A DNA stretch of 64,000 bases from Chryseobacterium gleum. Lineage in GTDB: Bacteria > Bacteroidota > Bacteroidia > Flavobacteriales > Schleiferiaceae. Below the pieces are notes generated by a model, which had not been told where the DNA came from, did no database searches, and worked only from the letters and a program-made list of their open reading frames with translations. Shown one piece after another: positions 52,919-63,153 of this stretch (the first letter of the stretch is position 1; each line of letters opens with the position of its first letter). The stretch is from contig CAMCXO010000007.1 of the NCBI GenBank assembly GCA_945883565.1, positions 1 to 64,000 of the forward strand. The letters are read 5' to 3'. The position numbers were made by a program, and so were the translations under genes.

Positions 52919-55398
52919 AGGTTTTTAGGAGCCGAAATGTCTTTTAGTAAGTTGATGGGCTTGCTAACCAGTTCTTGCATCAATGCCAATTCCAGAACGT
53001 CATTCATGTGGCGAACGTATTGAAATTGAAGACCCTGAATATATTGATTTCCAATTTCCTCTACATCTTTTTGATTGTCTTCGCAAAGAATTATTTGGGT
53101 AATTCCCGCCCTTTTGGCCGCCAGTATTTTCTCTTTAATTCCGCCAACTGGCAATACCCTGCCTCTTAGGGTTATTTCGCCCGTCATGGCCAATTCGCTT
53201 CGCACCTTACGCTGGGTAAAAAGCGAAACCAAAGCTGTAAGCATGGTAACCCCCGCCGAAGGACCATCTTTAGGGGTAGCGCCTTCAGGCACATGGATGT
53301 GTATATCCCACTTTTTAAACAACTCCACCGGAATGTCCAGTTCATCGGCATGGCTTTTTATGTATGCCAATGCAATGGTTGCCGATTCTTTCATTACATC
53401 ACCTAAATTGCCGGTAATGCTAAGCTTACCTTCGCCACGACTAAGACTGGATTCAATAAACAAAATATCGCCTCCTACAGGTGTCCACGCCAGTCCCGTT
53501 ACCACACCGGCAACATCATTTCCTTGATATTTATCGCGGTTTATTCGTTTAGGACCCATTATACGCAAAAGGTCGTCAATACTCGGCGATAAGGCGTAAT
53601 CGCTTTTAGAAGCCACATGTTTAGCTGCGTTTCGCACCACTTTCGCTATGGCTTTTTCCAAACCCCGTACACCCGATTCACGGGTATAGCCATCTATTAA
53701 AAACTCTAGTGCAGCTTGATTCAATTTAAGCTGGCTCTTTTTAAGCCCATGTTCTGTTATTTGCTTAGGAAGCAAGTGTTTTTTGGCGATTTCCACTTTT
53801 TCTTCGAGCGTATAACCATTAATTTCTATGATTTCCATACGATCGAGGAGAGCTGGCTGTATGCTTTGTAAATTGTTTGCAGTGGCAATAAACAGTACCT
53901 TGCTTAAGTCGTATCCAAGTTCTACAAAGTTATCGGCGAAGCTGTTGTTTTGTTCAGGGTCAAGAACTTCCAACATGGCACTTGATGGGTCTCCCTGGCC
54001 CCCGTAGGAAATTTTGTCGATTTCATCTAAAACAAAAACCGGATTGGATGTACCCGCCTTTTTTATAGACTGAATAATTCGGCCCGGCATTGCGCCAATA
54101 TAGGTTTTTCTATGACCTCTAATTTCGGCTTCATCGCGCAGGCCACCAAGAGCAATGCGAATGTACTCGCGGTTTAAAGCCCGTGCCACCGATTTGCCCA
54201 AACTGGTTTTACCAACACCCGGAGGCCCGTATAAGCAAATAATGGGCGATTTCATATCGCCTTTTAGTTTTAATACCGCCAAGTATTCCAAAATACGTTC
54301 TTTAACCTTTTCGAGGCCGAAATGGTCTTGATCAAGAATTTTTTCAGCCCGTTTTAAGTCGAAATTGTCTTTAGAATATTCATCCCACGGAAGATCTAAC
54401 AACAATTCCAAATAATTGCGTTGTACAGAGAAATCAGGTGTTTGCGGATTGGTTCGTTGCAGTTTTTGAATTTCTTTTTCAAAGGTTTTGGCCACCCGTT
54501 CAGGCCATTTTTTCTTTAGACCACGACTTCGCATCTCTTCCACTTCCATTTCGTAGGAAGTTCCACCAAGTTCTTCCTGGATGGTTTTCATTTGTTGATG
54601 TAGGAAGTATTCCCGTTGTTGTTGGTCGAATTCGGTTTTAACCTTGCTCTGAATCTCGTTTTTCATTTCGAGCATTTGAAGCTCGCGGGTGAGGTGTTTT
54701 AACACCACATTAGCCCTTTTCGATAAGTCTGTTTCTTCGAGTAACACTTGTTTACCCACTACATCGAGGTTCATATTCGATGAAATAAAATTCACCAAAA
54801 AAACCGGGCTCTCAATATTTTTAACCGCAATAGAGGCTTCGGAAGGAATACTTGGCGACTCTTGAATAATGGTGAGCGCCATGTCTTTAACCGAATCAAT
54901 AAGTGCCTTAAACTGGGCACTTTCACGCTTTGGGCGTTTCTCAGACAGAGGGGTTATACGGCCCTTGAAATAGGGCTCGGTTTGAGTTAATTCTTCGAGT
55001 TTAAATCGCCTAATGCCTTGGATAATAACGGTTGTATTGCCATCTGGCATTCTAAACATGCGCAAAATGCGGGCTACGGTTCCTATTTGAAAAATGTCTT
55101 TCTCTGTAGGATCGTCAACAGACATATCGCGCTGAGCCAAAATGCCCACCACACCCTTCTTTTTATGGGTTTCGTTTAAAAGCTTGATGCTTTTATCTCG
55201 TCCGGCTGTAATGGGTATAACAACCCCGGGAAAAAGAACGGTATTTCGAAGCGGCAAAATGGGCACTTCTTCGGGAATACTCTCCTGGTCGAGTTCTACT
55301 TCATCGTCGCTTGACATAAGCGGAATGAATTCTGTATTCTCGTCAGAATTGTTTAATGAAAGAGGAGAAAAAGAGAGAATATCTTCGGGTAGTTGCAT
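52915..55398 (-). CDS. lon: ATP-dependent protease Lon
   Basis: 827 residues in the Lon order: N-terminal substrate-binding domain ([18 protein letters not shown]), AAA+ module with Walker [14 protein letters not shown] near residue 393 and Walker [11 protein letters not shown], and a protease domain with catalytic Ser in GPSAGVTM near 712 and a Lys about 43 residues later. It degrades misfolded and regulatory proteins. It converges with the metal-uptake operon with overlapping stop codons and no visible terminator. Confidence 0.96.
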   Translation of the reverse strand: MQLPEDILSFSPLSLNNSDENTEFIPLMSSDDEVELDQESIPEEVPILPLRNTVLFPGVVIPITAGRDKSIKLLNETHKKKGVVGILAQRDMSVDDPTEKDIFQIGTVARILRMFRMPDGNTTVIIQGIRRFKLEELTQTEPYFKGRITPLSEKRPKRESAQFKALIDSVKDMALTIIQESPSIPSEASIAVKNIESPVFLVNFISSNMNLDVVGKQVLLEETDLSKRANVVLKHLTRELQMLEMKNEIQSKVKTEFDQQQREYFLHQQMKTIQEELGGTSYEMEVEEMRSRGLKKKWPERVAKTFEKEIQKLQRTNPQTPDFSVQRNYLELLLDLPWDEYSKDNFDLKRAEKILDQDHFGLEKVKERILEYLAVLKLKGDMKSPIICLYGPPGVGKTSLGKSVARALNREYIRIALGGLRDEAEIRGHRKTYIGAMPGRIIQSIKKAGTSNPVFVLDEIDKISYGGQGDPSSAMLEVLDPEQNNSFADNFVELGYDLSKVLFIATANNLQSIQPALLDRMEIIEINGYTLEEKVEIAKKHLLPKQITEHGLKKSQLKLNQAALEFLIDGYTRESGVRGLEKAIAKVVRNAAKHVASKSDYALSPSIDDLLRIMGPKRINRDKYQGNDVAGVVTGLAWTPVGGDILFIESSLSRGEGKLSITGNLGDVMKESATIALAYIKSHADELDIPVELFKKWDIHIHVPEGATPKDGPSAGVTMLTALVSLFTQRKVRSELAMTGEITLRGRVLPVGGIKEKILAAKRAGITQIILCEDNQKDVEEIGNQYIQGLQFQYVRHMNDVLELALMQELVSKPINLLKDISAPKNL

Positions 55399-55477
55399 AC
55401 AGTCAAAATGTCAGTTTAGCCCAATTATTTTTAGGGCGCAAATAATGGTCAAGGGGTGTGCCGAAATGCCTAAATAT

Positions 55478-56656
55478 CTAAAATGCTTTTCGATGGTCTT
55501 GGGTGGCTTCGTAAATATGCGTCAGAATGTCGCGTTCAACAGAATCGAGCTCTATTTTACGTCTGGCCATGACACGTTCGGCTGTTTCAAATGCGCGGTC
55601 TAGCTTGTATTCAGTAATGCCCCCTGCCCCACCCCACGAAAAACTTGGAATAAAGTTTCGTGGAAAACCAGCTCCAAAAACATTGGCCGATACGCCCACC
55701 ACTGTCCCCGTATTAAACATGGTGTTTATGCCACTTTTGCTGTGGTCGCCCATAATTAGGCCTAAAAACTGCTGACCGGTTGAAACAAAACGATTGGCAG
55801 TATAGCTCCACAATTTTACCTGATCGTAATTGTTTTTCAGATTTGAATTGTTGGTATCGGCGCCCAAATTACACCATTGGCCTAAATAAGAATGTCCTAA
55901 AAAGCCATCGTGTCCTTTGTTGCTGTGGCTAAGTAAAATGGAGCTGCTTATTTCTCCGCCTAAGCGGCATTCTGGTCCGGCCGAAACAGGACCATAAATT
56001 TTAGCAGCCATTTTTACTTGGGCGTGTTCACCCAAGGCAAACGGCCCACGGATCACACAGCCCTCCATTATTTCGGAATCGGCAGCCAAATAAATAGGCC
56101 CCGTTTGGCTGTTTAAGATGCAGGCCTCCACTTTAGCGCCTTCTTCTAAAAAAATTCGGTTGCCTAGAAGAGTATTGGTTTTTGAAATGGCTTGACTTTT
56201 CCGGCCTTTGGTAAGACGTTCAAAATCGATTTCCATTTCCTTTCCATTTCCGTCTATTAGATGCCAAAGCTGCTCGGCCAAATGAAAATCGCCTTCGAAT
56301 GCAACCGAAGTGGCTTCTGATTCCCAGTCGTTGCCTGTCCAAATGCCCGAACTTAAAAATGCTAATAAGGTATTTCCGGCCACCAAGGCCTGCCCGTCCT
56401 CCAGCTTTTCAATGGCCTGAATAAGCTGCAGATTGGGGCAAAGGGCCCCATTAACATATAAATTGATGCTTCCAGTAATACAAGGGTATTTTTCCTGTAA
56501 ATGCGGAGCGGTTAAATAACTAGGAATTAGTCCCATATCTCGCTCCCATTTTTCGGCTATAGTAAGCATGCCCCAGCGAAGCTCCCCTACTGGACGGGTA
56601 AACGTAAGAGGCAAAAGGTTTTCACTTTCTTGACCATCGAATAAAATGAGTTGCAT
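55478..56656 (-). CDS. GlmU-like putative sugar nucleotidyltransferase
   Basis: 392 residues. The N-terminus starts LILFDGQESENLLPLTFTRPVGELRWG, a divergent nucleotidyltransferase opening lacking a clear GxGTRM loop. The C-terminal half has left-handed beta-helix hexapeptide turns (IYLAADSEIMEGCVIRGPF, LGADTNNSNLKNNYDQ). This is a Bacteroidota family usually called GlmU-like or putative sugar nucleotidyltransferase; the activity is unproven. It probably stands alone. Confidence 0.82.
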   Translation of the reverse strand: MQLILFDGQESENLLPLTFTRPVGELRWGMLTIAEKWERDMGLIPSYLTAPHLQEKYPCITGSINLYVNGALCPNLQLIQAIEKLEDGQALVAGNTLLAFLSSGIWTGNDWESEATSVAFEGDFHLAEQLWHLIDGNGKEMEIDFERLTKGRKSQAISKTNTLLGNRIFLEEGAKVEACILNSQTGPIYLAADSEIMEGCVIRGPFALGEHAQVKMAAKIYGPVSAGPECRLGGEISSSILLSHSNKGHDGFLGHSYLGQWCNLGADTNNSNLKNNYDQVKLWSYTANRFVSTGQQFLGLIMGDHSKSGINTMFNTGTVVGVSANVFGAGFPRNFIPSFSWGGAGGITEYKLDRAFETAERVMARRKIELDSVERDILTHIYEATQDHRKAF

Positions 56657-56717
56657 ATGGTTGTGTTTTAGAACAAAAGTCTGAAATATTTGCTCGGTTT
56701 ACCTTAAAAACAAGGCT

Positions 56718-57149
56718 TTATAGCTTCAATTTTCCTTCGCGGTTTATAATGTCGCTTAGTGTACTTTTTTTAAGGAGTTCTACGGTTTCATTCCGAAGTT
56801 GCAGAAAAACATCGCGAATGCCACAACTTTCTTCGTCTTTACATTCGTCGCAGCGTTCGTAGTATTTGTAAGTTACACAAGGCAAGAGGGCAATGGGCCC
56901 ATCGAAAAGCCTCATCACATCGGCCAAATTAATTTCGTTTGTAGGTTTTAATAAATGGTAGCCGCCACCCGGACCTTTTTTGCTGCTTAAAAAGCCCGCA
57001 TTTCGCAAATCGAGTAAGATAGATTCAAGAAATTTTCGCGGAATATTTTGTTGTTCCGAAATTTCTGCAATGGACACCTTTTGGGTACCTGGTTTTTTGG
57101 CCAGATACAATAGGGCGTTTATGGCATATTTGGCTTTTTTCGACAGCAC
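56718..57149 (-). CDS. Rrf2-family transcriptional regulator
   Basis: 143 residues from a GTG at 57149. The Rrf2 pattern MLSKKAKYAINALLYLAKKPG and the winged helix ending KKGPGGGYHLLKP are clear. Cys residues in LPCVTYKYYERCDECKDEESC could bind an Fe-S cluster, as in IscR or NsrR. The -7 box TACCTTTG (57154-57161) ends 4 bp before the GTG, so the mRNA should be leaderless. It is divergent from icd, which may be a target. Confidence 0.9.
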   Translation of the reverse strand: MLSKKAKYAINALLYLAKKPGTQKVSIAEISEQQNIPRKFLESILLDLRNAGFLSSKKGPGGGYHLLKPTNEINLADVMRLFDGPIALLPCVTYKYYERCDECKDEESCGIRDVFLQLRNETVELLKKSTLSDIINREGKLKL

Positions 57150-57153
57150 ACGC

Positions 57154-57181
57154 CAAAGGTAAGCGCTAAATCAAGGGCAAA
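57154..57181 (-). promoter_or_regulatory. Promoter of the Rrf2 regulator gene
   Basis: Minus strand: TTTG (57178-57181), 16-bp spacer, TACCTTTG (57154-57161), adjacent to the GTG start at 57149. Confidence 0.5.
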
Positions 57182-57233
57182 ACAGGCCTAATACCTTATC
57201 TTCGCCACTCTTTTACTACAAACCTCAGAGATT

Positions 57234-58688
57234 ATGGCGAAACGACCAATTACGGTGGCTTATGGCGATGGCATAGGGCCGGAGATAATGGATGCAACCC
57301 TCAAGATTATTTTGGCTGCCGGAGCAGAAATAGAGCCCGAAGTCATAGAAATTGGCGAAAAAGTGTATTTAAGTGGCAATTCAGCCGGCATTGCGCCTGA
57401 AGCATGGGATTCGCTTCGACGCACTAAAGTATTTTTAAAATCGCCAATAACCACACCTCAAGGCGGTGGATTTAAGAGCCTTAACGTTACCACACGCAAA
57501 ACTTTGGGCTTATATGCCAACGTACGACCATGCATTTCTTACCACCCATATGTAGCCACCAAACACCCTATTATGGATTTGGTGATTGTTCGTGAAAACG
57601 AAGAAGATTTATATGCGGGAATAGAGCACCAGCAAACCGATGAGGTTACCCAGTGTTTAAAGCTTATTACCTCGCCCGGAACTGAAAAAATTGTGCGTTT
57701 TGCTTTCGAATACGCCAAGGCCTATGGTCGTAAAAAGGTAACCTGTTTTACCAAAGACAATATAATGAAGCTTACCGATGGTTTGTTTCACAAGACTTTC
57801 GACAAAATAGCTGCCGAGTATCCGGAAATTGAGAGTGAGCATTGGATTGTAGATATTGGCGCAGCCAAACTGGCCGATACCCCAGAAAATTTCGATGTTA
57901 TTGTAATGCCCAATTTGTATGGCGACATTTTAAGTGATGTTGCTGCTCAAATAACCGGTTCAGTTGGTTTAGGTGGAAGCGCCAATATTGGAGCCGATTA
58001 TGCCATGTTTGAAGCCATTCATGGCTCTGCGCCTCGTCGCGCCGGCCAAAATATGGCCAATCCATCGGGCTTGTTGTTGGGTGCCATTCAAATGTTGGTT
58101 TACATAGGGCAGCCTGAAGTGGCCGAGAAAGTACACAATGCATGGTTGCGCACTATGGAAGATGGCGTGCATACTTACGATTTGTACAAAGAGGGTTTAA
58201 GCACAGAAAAAGTGGGCACTCAAGAGTTTGCCGATGCGGTGATAGCCCGGTTGGGACAAAAGCCTACTACCTTAAAAGAAATACATTATGGTAAAGGCGG
58301 CAATACCAATATTCAAGGTACGTTTAAAACTACAGTTCCAGCTAAAAAAGACTTGGTTGGTGTGGATATTTTCTTGCATTGGTACGCCGAAAACCGCAAC
58401 CCAAATGTTTTGGGCAAATTGTTGACTGGAATGCAATCAGGACCTTTCAGTTTGCAACTTATCACCAACCGGGGTGTTAAGGTTTATCCAGATGGACACC
58501 CAGAGACCTTTTGCACCGACCATTGGCGCTGTCGCTTTACCAGCAAGAATATGGATGGAATAGGTTCTTATGCCGATGTGATGGCCCTTAGCCAAATGGT
58601 AACCGATGCCGGTTTAGATATTATAAAAACAGAAAACCTTTGTCGTTTTGATGGCGAAATCGCGTTTTCATTGGGTCAGGGCCAATAA
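57234..58688 (+). CDS. icd: NADP-dependent isocitrate dehydrogenase
   Basis: 484 residues, the longer Thermus/Rickettsia-like form with a C-terminal extension. AYGDGIGPEIMDATLKIIL opens the family, followed by SPITTPQGGG, NVRPCISYHP, the VRENEEDLYAGIEH substrate region, and GDILSDVAAQITGSVGLGGSANIG. It oxidatively decarboxylates isocitrate in the TCA cycle. A terminator follows directly. Confidence 0.93.
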   Translation: MAKRPITVAYGDGIGPEIMDATLKIILAAGAEIEPEVIEIGEKVYLSGNSAGIAPEAWDSLRRTKVFLKSPITTPQGGGFKSLNVTTRKTLGLYANVRPCISYHPYVATKHPIMDLVIVRENEEDLYAGIEHQQTDEVTQCLKLITSPGTEKIVRFAFEYAKAYGRKKVTCFTKDNIMKLTDGLFHKTFDKIAAEYPEIESEHWIVDIGAAKLADTPENFDVIVMPNLYGDILSDVAAQITGSVGLGGSANIGADYAMFEAIHGSAPRRAGQNMANPSGLLLGAIQMLVYIGQPEVAEKVHNAWLRTMEDGVHTYDLYKEGLSTEKVGTQEFADAVIARLGQKPTTLKEIHYGKGGNTNIQGTFKTTVPAKKDLVGVDIFLHWYAENRNPNVLGKLLTGMQSGPFSLQLITNRGVKVYPDGHPETFCTDHWRCRFTSKNMDGIGSYADVMALSQMVTDAGLDIIKTENLCRFDGEIAFSLGQGQ

Positions 58689-58713
58689 AATCCCTTACCA
58701 TCACGTAAAGTTT

Positions 58714-58736
58714 AGGCGCCTTTGGGCGCCTTTTTT
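58714..58736 (+). terminator. Intrinsic terminator of icd
   Basis: Stem AGGCGCC (58714-58720)/GGCGCCT (58725-58731) with a TTTG loop, followed by TTTTTT. Confidence 0.85.
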
Positions 58737-58866
58737 ATGGCCGAAAGTGTACTAACCTTGGCAAAAACCATCTTGATGGATCCTTAAAAAGGATAGGCAA
58801 AAAGCCAAAACAACGGCAGAAATAGGATAAGGCCACCAATTCATAAAGAACACCCAAAACACGATT

Positions 58867-59055
58867 CTATGAGGGGCTTAGAACGAATTGACCCTGTCTA
58901 AGCGCGAAAGCACCGGCGTGAGGGCTTGCAAACTTTAATGCTTTTGGCAAATCGTTTTTGCGAATTTTAAGTGAAACGGGTTTTTTGGATTTTAATAAGG
59001 CTCGGTTCTCTTCCATGCGCTTAACCACATCAAAAATTTGACCTCCGCCAATCAT
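58867..59055 (-). CDS. Small hypothetical protein
   Basis: 62 residues beginning MIGGGQIFDVVKRMEENRALLKSKKP. That opening resembles a small Bacteroidota protein family of unknown function that starts with a Gly-rich turn and an amphipathic helix with ENRALL; the C-terminal half (PKALKFASPHAGAFALRQG) does not continue the pattern I would expect, so it may be shortened or decayed. There is no clear promoter box. Confidence 0.4.
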   Translation of the reverse strand: MIGGGQIFDVVKRMEENRALLKSKKPVSLKIRKNDLPKALKFASPHAGAFALRQGQFVLSPS

Positions 59056-59147
59056 TCAACATAATCTTAAAAAGTGGGCTCATATTAAACAATTCCAAAT
59101 TAAAATTGTGGGTTCCATTACATAGCGTCCTTTTAAATCACCGTTTT

Positions 59148-59768
59148 ATGCCCAGGATTTTACTCAAATTGCTTCAAATCGGGCTAACAGTTTGGAGCCT
59201 TTTTTTTGCCCATATGGCTGTAGCTCAAAAGTCTGCCGAGAAAGAAGTTTTGGACAGGCTTTTTATGCCATCCATTCAAATGGGCTATATCAACCACAAT
59301 TCTGTAAACATAAGTGAAGGCTTGATTATTCAAACTTCTTTGGAATACCGAAGTCCAAAGGGCTGGCTTTTTCGGGTTAATTACGACGATTTCACCGGAC
59401 GAATAAACGCCAATGCACTCAATAATACGCGGGTATACAGCGCACAAGTGCCTTTAAAAGAGGTTTTAGGTGGGCTGGGTTACAGAATAGCTAATGGCGA
59501 ACACAATGTGTTCTTTATGGCGCAAAGTGGATTGAGATTTTATGAGCTACCGGTTATTCAAGAATCTGGCGGACAAATAACCGTAGAACAATTGGCAAGA
59601 GAAATTGTGCCCATTCGTTATACCCTGGGCTATGAATTTGAACTGATTGAGCGGTTTTTTTTAAATACCGAAATTTTTATCGGGCATTTCGCAAAGCCCA
59701 AAGATTATTGGCAGAACAAACACCCTTTTTGGGGTTTCACGCTGGGGCTTTCGACTGGGCTGTTTTAA
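59148..59768 (+). CDS. Putative outer-membrane beta-barrel protein
   Basis: 206 residues from the ATG at 59148, which starts a signal peptide (ILLKLLQIGLTVWSLFFAHMAVA); an in-frame TTG at 59106 adds 14 residues. The mature part has alternating strands (IQTSLEYRSPKGWLFRVNYDDF, VFFMAQSGLRFYEL, YTLGYEFELIERFFLNTEI) and ends GLF. I do not recognise the family; the conserved opening LDRLFMPSIQMGYINHNS may identify it. No functional neighbours. Confidence 0.6.
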   Translation: MPRILLKLLQIGLTVWSLFFAHMAVAQKSAEKEVLDRLFMPSIQMGYINHNSVNISEGLIIQTSLEYRSPKGWLFRVNYDDFTGRINANALNNTRVYSAQVPLKEVLGGLGYRIANGEHNVFFMAQSGLRFYELPVIQESGGQITVEQLAREIVPIRYTLGYEFELIERFFLNTEIFIGHFAKPKDYWQNKHPFWGFTLGLSTGLF

Positions 59769-59957
59769 TAAGGCCAAAGCAATCGTTTTTTGCATTGAGA
59801 AGAGAAAAGACAGTAAGCTTTGTGTTAATTCGTAAACAATGATTTTTTAAAAGAGTCCATCATAAAACCAAAGATTCAGCCCCGGAACCTCTATTGCAGC
59901 CCACTATCCAAAAAGCTACCCGTAAAGTATTATTCGGTCGATTTTAGTAGGCATCCC

Positions 59958-59986
59958 ATAAAAAAACCCGGCTAAATGCCGGGTTT
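59958..59986 (-). terminator. Intrinsic terminator of the universal stress protein gene
   Basis: Perfect 9-bp stem AAACCCGGC (59964-59972)/GCCGGGTTT (59978-59986); on the minus strand a T-run follows. It starts 5 bp after the stop codon. Confidence 0.88.
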
Positions 59987-59990
59987 GAGA

Positions 59991-60800
59991 TTAACCTTCG
60001 TGTAAGGTTAAAAAGGGAAGGCGGCTGTGGTAGGCTACTTGGCTTGTCATGCTTTTATGGAAAAGACCTTGTAAAAACCCATATTTGCGGGCAAGTAAGG
60101 CCATCACATCGGCATTGCGTTCTTCTGCAAAGCGCAATAGACTTTGGTCTACACTTCCATTTTCGGCTATCACATCGAAGCTTAGTTCGATGCCATCCAA
60201 ATGACGTTGATAATACAATTTATTGATAACGTGAAGTTCGTTATCGTCGGGGCTTTGAACGTGAACAATTGAAACTTTTGCACCGGTTAATTGGGCAAAT
60301 GCGCGCAGTTGTTCCATGGCTTTTCCTTCGCCTTCGTAGCGGTTGTCGCAAGCGTAAACGATGTCTTTTATTTCACCGGAATCGCCTTCTGAAGGAACGG
60401 CTAAAACGGGGCAATCTACGGCGTGTAAAATGGCGGCGGCGTTGCTTCCTATTAAAACTTCTTCGATGCCACTTGCACCTTTGGTGCCCAAAATAACCAT
60501 GTCGGCATTTTCTTTTTTAACCAAGTCTTTTACCGTTCTAATGGGGTTTCCCAAAATGCTTCGGGCTTGGTAGTTTAAGCCGGTTACTTTTAAAAGTTCA
60601 TCTATATCTTTAAGCCCAAGCTCGCTGTTTTCGCGCATCACCTCCAGCAAAGAAGTGGTCATCACATTTTGGCTGTAGGGCAAATCATAGGCATTAAAAA
60701 CAACCAATCGTGCATTGGATTTTTTGGCAATGTCGATGGCCAAATGCAGAGCCTTGAGGGCGGTATCAGAATAATCGGTGGGAACAACAATTGTTTTCAT
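59991..60800 (-). CDS. Tandem universal stress protein
   Basis: 269 residues made of two UspA folds. The first (1 to about 145) opens IVVPTDYSDTALKALHLAI and has an ATP-binding loop LGTKGASGIEEVLIGSNAAAI (GxxG-x9-G(S/T)-like). The second (about 150-269) is more divergent and lacks that loop. It probably acts as an ATP-linked stress regulator in the cytoplasm. A -7 box TACCTTTG (60821-60828 on the minus strand) precedes it. Confidence 0.88.
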   Translation of the reverse strand: MKTIVVPTDYSDTALKALHLAIDIAKKSNARLVVFNAYDLPYSQNVMTTSLLEVMRENSELGLKDIDELLKVTGLNYQARSILGNPIRTVKDLVKKENADMVILGTKGASGIEEVLIGSNAAAILHAVDCPVLAVPSEGDSGEIKDIVYACDNRYEGEGKAMEQLRAFAQLTGAKVSIVHVQSPDDNELHVINKLYYQRHLDGIELSFDVIAENGSVDQSLLRFAEERNADVMALLARKYGFLQGLFHKSMTSQVAYHSRLPFLTLHEG

Positions 60801-60820
60801 AATGGGGGAAGCATTTGGTT

Positions 60821-60828
60821 CAAAGGTA
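60821..60828 (-). promoter_or_regulatory. -7 promoter box for the universal stress protein gene
   Basis: TACCTTTG on the minus strand matches TAnnTTTG, 20 bp before the start codon. Confidence 0.5.
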
Positions 60829-60899
60829 GGTTGAAGGCTTTGGTTGGCTTATGACGGAAGTCAATTAATTTTTGTGTTGTTACGCCTTTTTTAAATTTA

Positions 60900-61301
60900 T
60901 TATTCTATTTCCTGACACAGTTCCCATAAAACCCCATGGGTGTTTTTAGGGTGAACAAAGGCCACCCATTTGTTGTCGGCCCCTTTTTTGGGCTCCTCAT
61001 TTAACAGTACAAATCCGGCGTTTTTTAAACGCGCCATTTCGGCTTTTATGTCGGCCACATCAAACGCAATGTGGTGGAGGCCTTCGCCGCGTTTTTCAAT
61101 AAACTTTGCAATCGCGCTTTCGGGTTTGGTGGCTTCCAGTAGCTCGATTTTGTTGGGTCCTGATTCAAAAAAAGCAGTGTTTACGCCTTCGCTTTCTACC
61201 GATTCGGTTTTGTAAGCCGGTTTTCCAAAAATTTGGGAATAGGTGTGTTGGGCTTCTTCCAAACTTTTAACAGCGATGCCGATGTGTTCTATTTTTCGCA
61301 T
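60900..61301 (-). CDS. mce: Methylmalonyl-CoA epimerase
   Basis: 133 residues, a glyoxalase/VOC-fold protein with KIEHIGIAVKSLEEAQHTY, KIELLEATKPESAIAKFIEK and GLHHIAFDVADIKAEM, the methylmalonyl-CoA epimerase signature with His and Glu metal ligands. It interconverts the R and S forms of methylmalonyl-CoA in propionyl-CoA metabolism. Its start overlaps the stop of the ABC exporter gene (TAATG). Confidence 0.92.
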   Translation of the reverse strand: MRKIEHIGIAVKSLEEAQHTYSQIFGKPAYKTESVESEGVNTAFFESGPNKIELLEATKPESAIAKFIEKRGEGLHHIAFDVADIKAEMARLKNAGFVLLNEEPKKGADNKWVAFVHPKNTHGVLWELCQEIE

Positions 61302-63115
61302 TAGGTAAAGCTTTGCATTTCACATAATTTGGCGTAAACGCCTTGTTTTTCGAGAAGGTTTTTGTGGGTTCCTCTTTCTACTATATACCCATTTTCCATC
61401 ACCAAAATTTCGTCGGCATGTTGAATGGTCGTAAGCCTGTGGGCAATTATTAACGAGGTTCGGTTCTTCATTAAGTCGTTTAAGGCCTTTTGAACCCATT
61501 GTTCGCTTTCGGTATCTAAGGCTGAGGTGGCCTCGTCGAGCACCAAAATAGGTGGATTGGCCAAAACGGCTCTGGCAATAGCCAATCGCTGGCGTTGACC
61601 TCCACTTAGTTTTCCCCCGCTGTCGCCAATATTGGTGTCGTAACCTTGGGGCAGTTGCATAATAAATTCGTGGGCATATGCAATTTTAGCGGCTTCCTGT
61701 ATTTCTTCTATACCCGCTAGGGGTTTGGCCAATGCAATGTTTGAGCGCACCGAACCATGAAACAGCAAACTTTCTTGGCTTACCAAGCCCATAAGGGCTC
61801 GTAAATCGTGAAGTTTAAGATGCCTGATGTTGATGTCATCGATGGAGATGCTTCCGGAACTCACGTCGTAAAAACGCGGCAGTAAACTGGCAATGGTGCT
61901 TTTTCCGCTGCCCGATTGCCCCACCAAAGCCACGGATTTTCCCTTTTCTATTTCGAAATCGAGTTCGTGCAAAACCTCGGCTTCGCCATAAGCAAATCGC
62001 ACTTTTTCGAAGCGAATGCTGTTATTGAAAGACTGAATGGGTTTGGCACCTTCAGTGTCTTTTATGGGATTGGGTTCGTCGAGCACTTCAAAAATGCGTT
62101 CGGCAGCAGCCGAGCCCCTTTGAACGTGGTAACCTGCTTTTGATAATGCTTTTGCAGGATTTATTATTTGATAGAAAAAGGCGATGTAGCCGATAAACTG
62201 CTCGGCTTGAAAATGATCAGAATTAAGCACTTCGTTGCCACCAAACCAAATAATGAGGGCCATTACCCAGGTGCCCAAAGTTTCGCTAATGGGTGAAGCC
62301 AAATCGTTTTTACGCAAAACCCGGTTCATGAGCCGGAAATGCTGTTCATTTTCGGCCTTAAAGGCAGCCGATTTAACTTTTTCGGCGTTAAATGCTTTGA
62401 GTATTTTAAGTCCGCTTAGGGTTTCTTCTGCTTGAGCCAATAGGCCACCCATGCGTTCCTGGGCCAAACTTGATGACTTTTTCAAGCTTTTTCCAATAGC
62501 TGTTACCAGCCAACTCACCAATGGCAAAAGAACAAGTACAAAAATGGTGAGCCTCGGACTCATGTAGAAAAGAACCCCTAAGGAGCTCAAAATCATAAGG
62601 GGTTCGCGAAAAATAACTTCAATAACCATGGTAAGCGTCCACTCTACCTCTTTCAAGTCACCGGTCATACGCGATACTACATCGCCTTTGCGTTTTTCGC
62701 TGAAATAGGCGAGGGGAAGTGCCAAAATGCGGTCGTGCATGGCATTGCGCAAGTCGCGCGCTACGCCATTTCGCAGTGGTGCCACCCAATACAAGGCCAA
62801 ATACCGGGTAAGATTTTTAAGAAAAAAGGCCAACATTACCCAAAAAGACACAAAAAGTAGCGCCCCGTTTTGCCCTTTTTCGCGAGTGAAATCAATAAGA
62901 ATTCCATAAAACCAGTTTTGCAAATCGGCTCCAAAACCGCTGCCATTAGATAGCAATTCAACAGGGTCTTTACCCAAAATAATTTGCAAGGCCGGAATAA
63001 TTAAGCCTATAGAAAAGAGCGAAAAAAATACCGTCAGCAAATTAAAAACGATATTCAACACCAAATAGGTGCGGTAAGGTTTTACAAAACCCCGTATGCG
63101 ATTAAATGAACTCAC
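61301..63115 (-). CDS. MsbA-like ABC exporter (ATPase-permease fusion)
   Basis: 604 residues from a GTG at 63115. Six transmembrane helices (1 to about 310) precede an ATPase domain with Walker A GQSGSGKST near 390, signature LSGGQRQRLAIARAVL and Walker B ILVLDEATSALD. It resembles MsbA lipid A flippases and multidrug exporters. The -7 box TATCTTTG (63120-63127) ends 5 bp before the GTG, predicting a leaderless mRNA. It is cotranscribed with mce. Confidence 0.92.
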   Translation of the reverse strand: MSSFNRIRGFVKPYRTYLVLNIVFNLLTVFFSLFSIGLIIPALQIILGKDPVELLSNGSGFGADLQNWFYGILIDFTREKGQNGALLFVSFWVMLAFFLKNLTRYLALYWVAPLRNGVARDLRNAMHDRILALPLAYFSEKRKGDVVSRMTGDLKEVEWTLTMVIEVIFREPLMILSSLGVLFYMSPRLTIFVLVLLPLVSWLVTAIGKSLKKSSSLAQERMGGLLAQAEETLSGLKILKAFNAEKVKSAAFKAENEQHFRLMNRVLRKNDLASPISETLGTWVMALIIWFGGNEVLNSDHFQAEQFIGYIAFFYQIINPAKALSKAGYHVQRGSAAAERIFEVLDEPNPIKDTEGAKPIQSFNNSIRFEKVRFAYGEAEVLHELDFEIEKGKSVALVGQSGSGKSTIASLLPRFYDVSSGSISIDDINIRHLKLHDLRALMGLVSQESLLFHGSVRSNIALAKPLAGIEEIQEAAKIAYAHEFIMQLPQGYDTNIGDSGGKLSGGQRQRLAIARAVLANPPILVLDEATSALDTESEQWVQKALNDLMKNRTSLIIAHRLTTIQHADEILVMENGYIVERGTHKNLLEKQGVYAKLCEMQSFT

Positions 63116-63119
63116 GCAT

Positions 63120-63127
63120 CAAAGATA
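63120..63127 (-). promoter_or_regulatory. -7 promoter box for the ABC exporter/mce operon
   Basis: TATCTTTG on the minus strand, adjacent to the GTG at 63115. It lies back to back with the rbfA box, 18 bp away. Confidence 0.55.
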
Positions 63128-63145
63128 ACCTGCAAAGCCATGCCT

Positions 63146-63153
63146 TACCTTTG
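63146..63153 (+). promoter_or_regulatory. -7 promoter box for rbfA
   Basis: TACCTTTG matches TAnnTTTG and ends 6 bp before the ATG at 63159, so the transcript should start at or within a few bases of the ATG. Confidence 0.55.
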
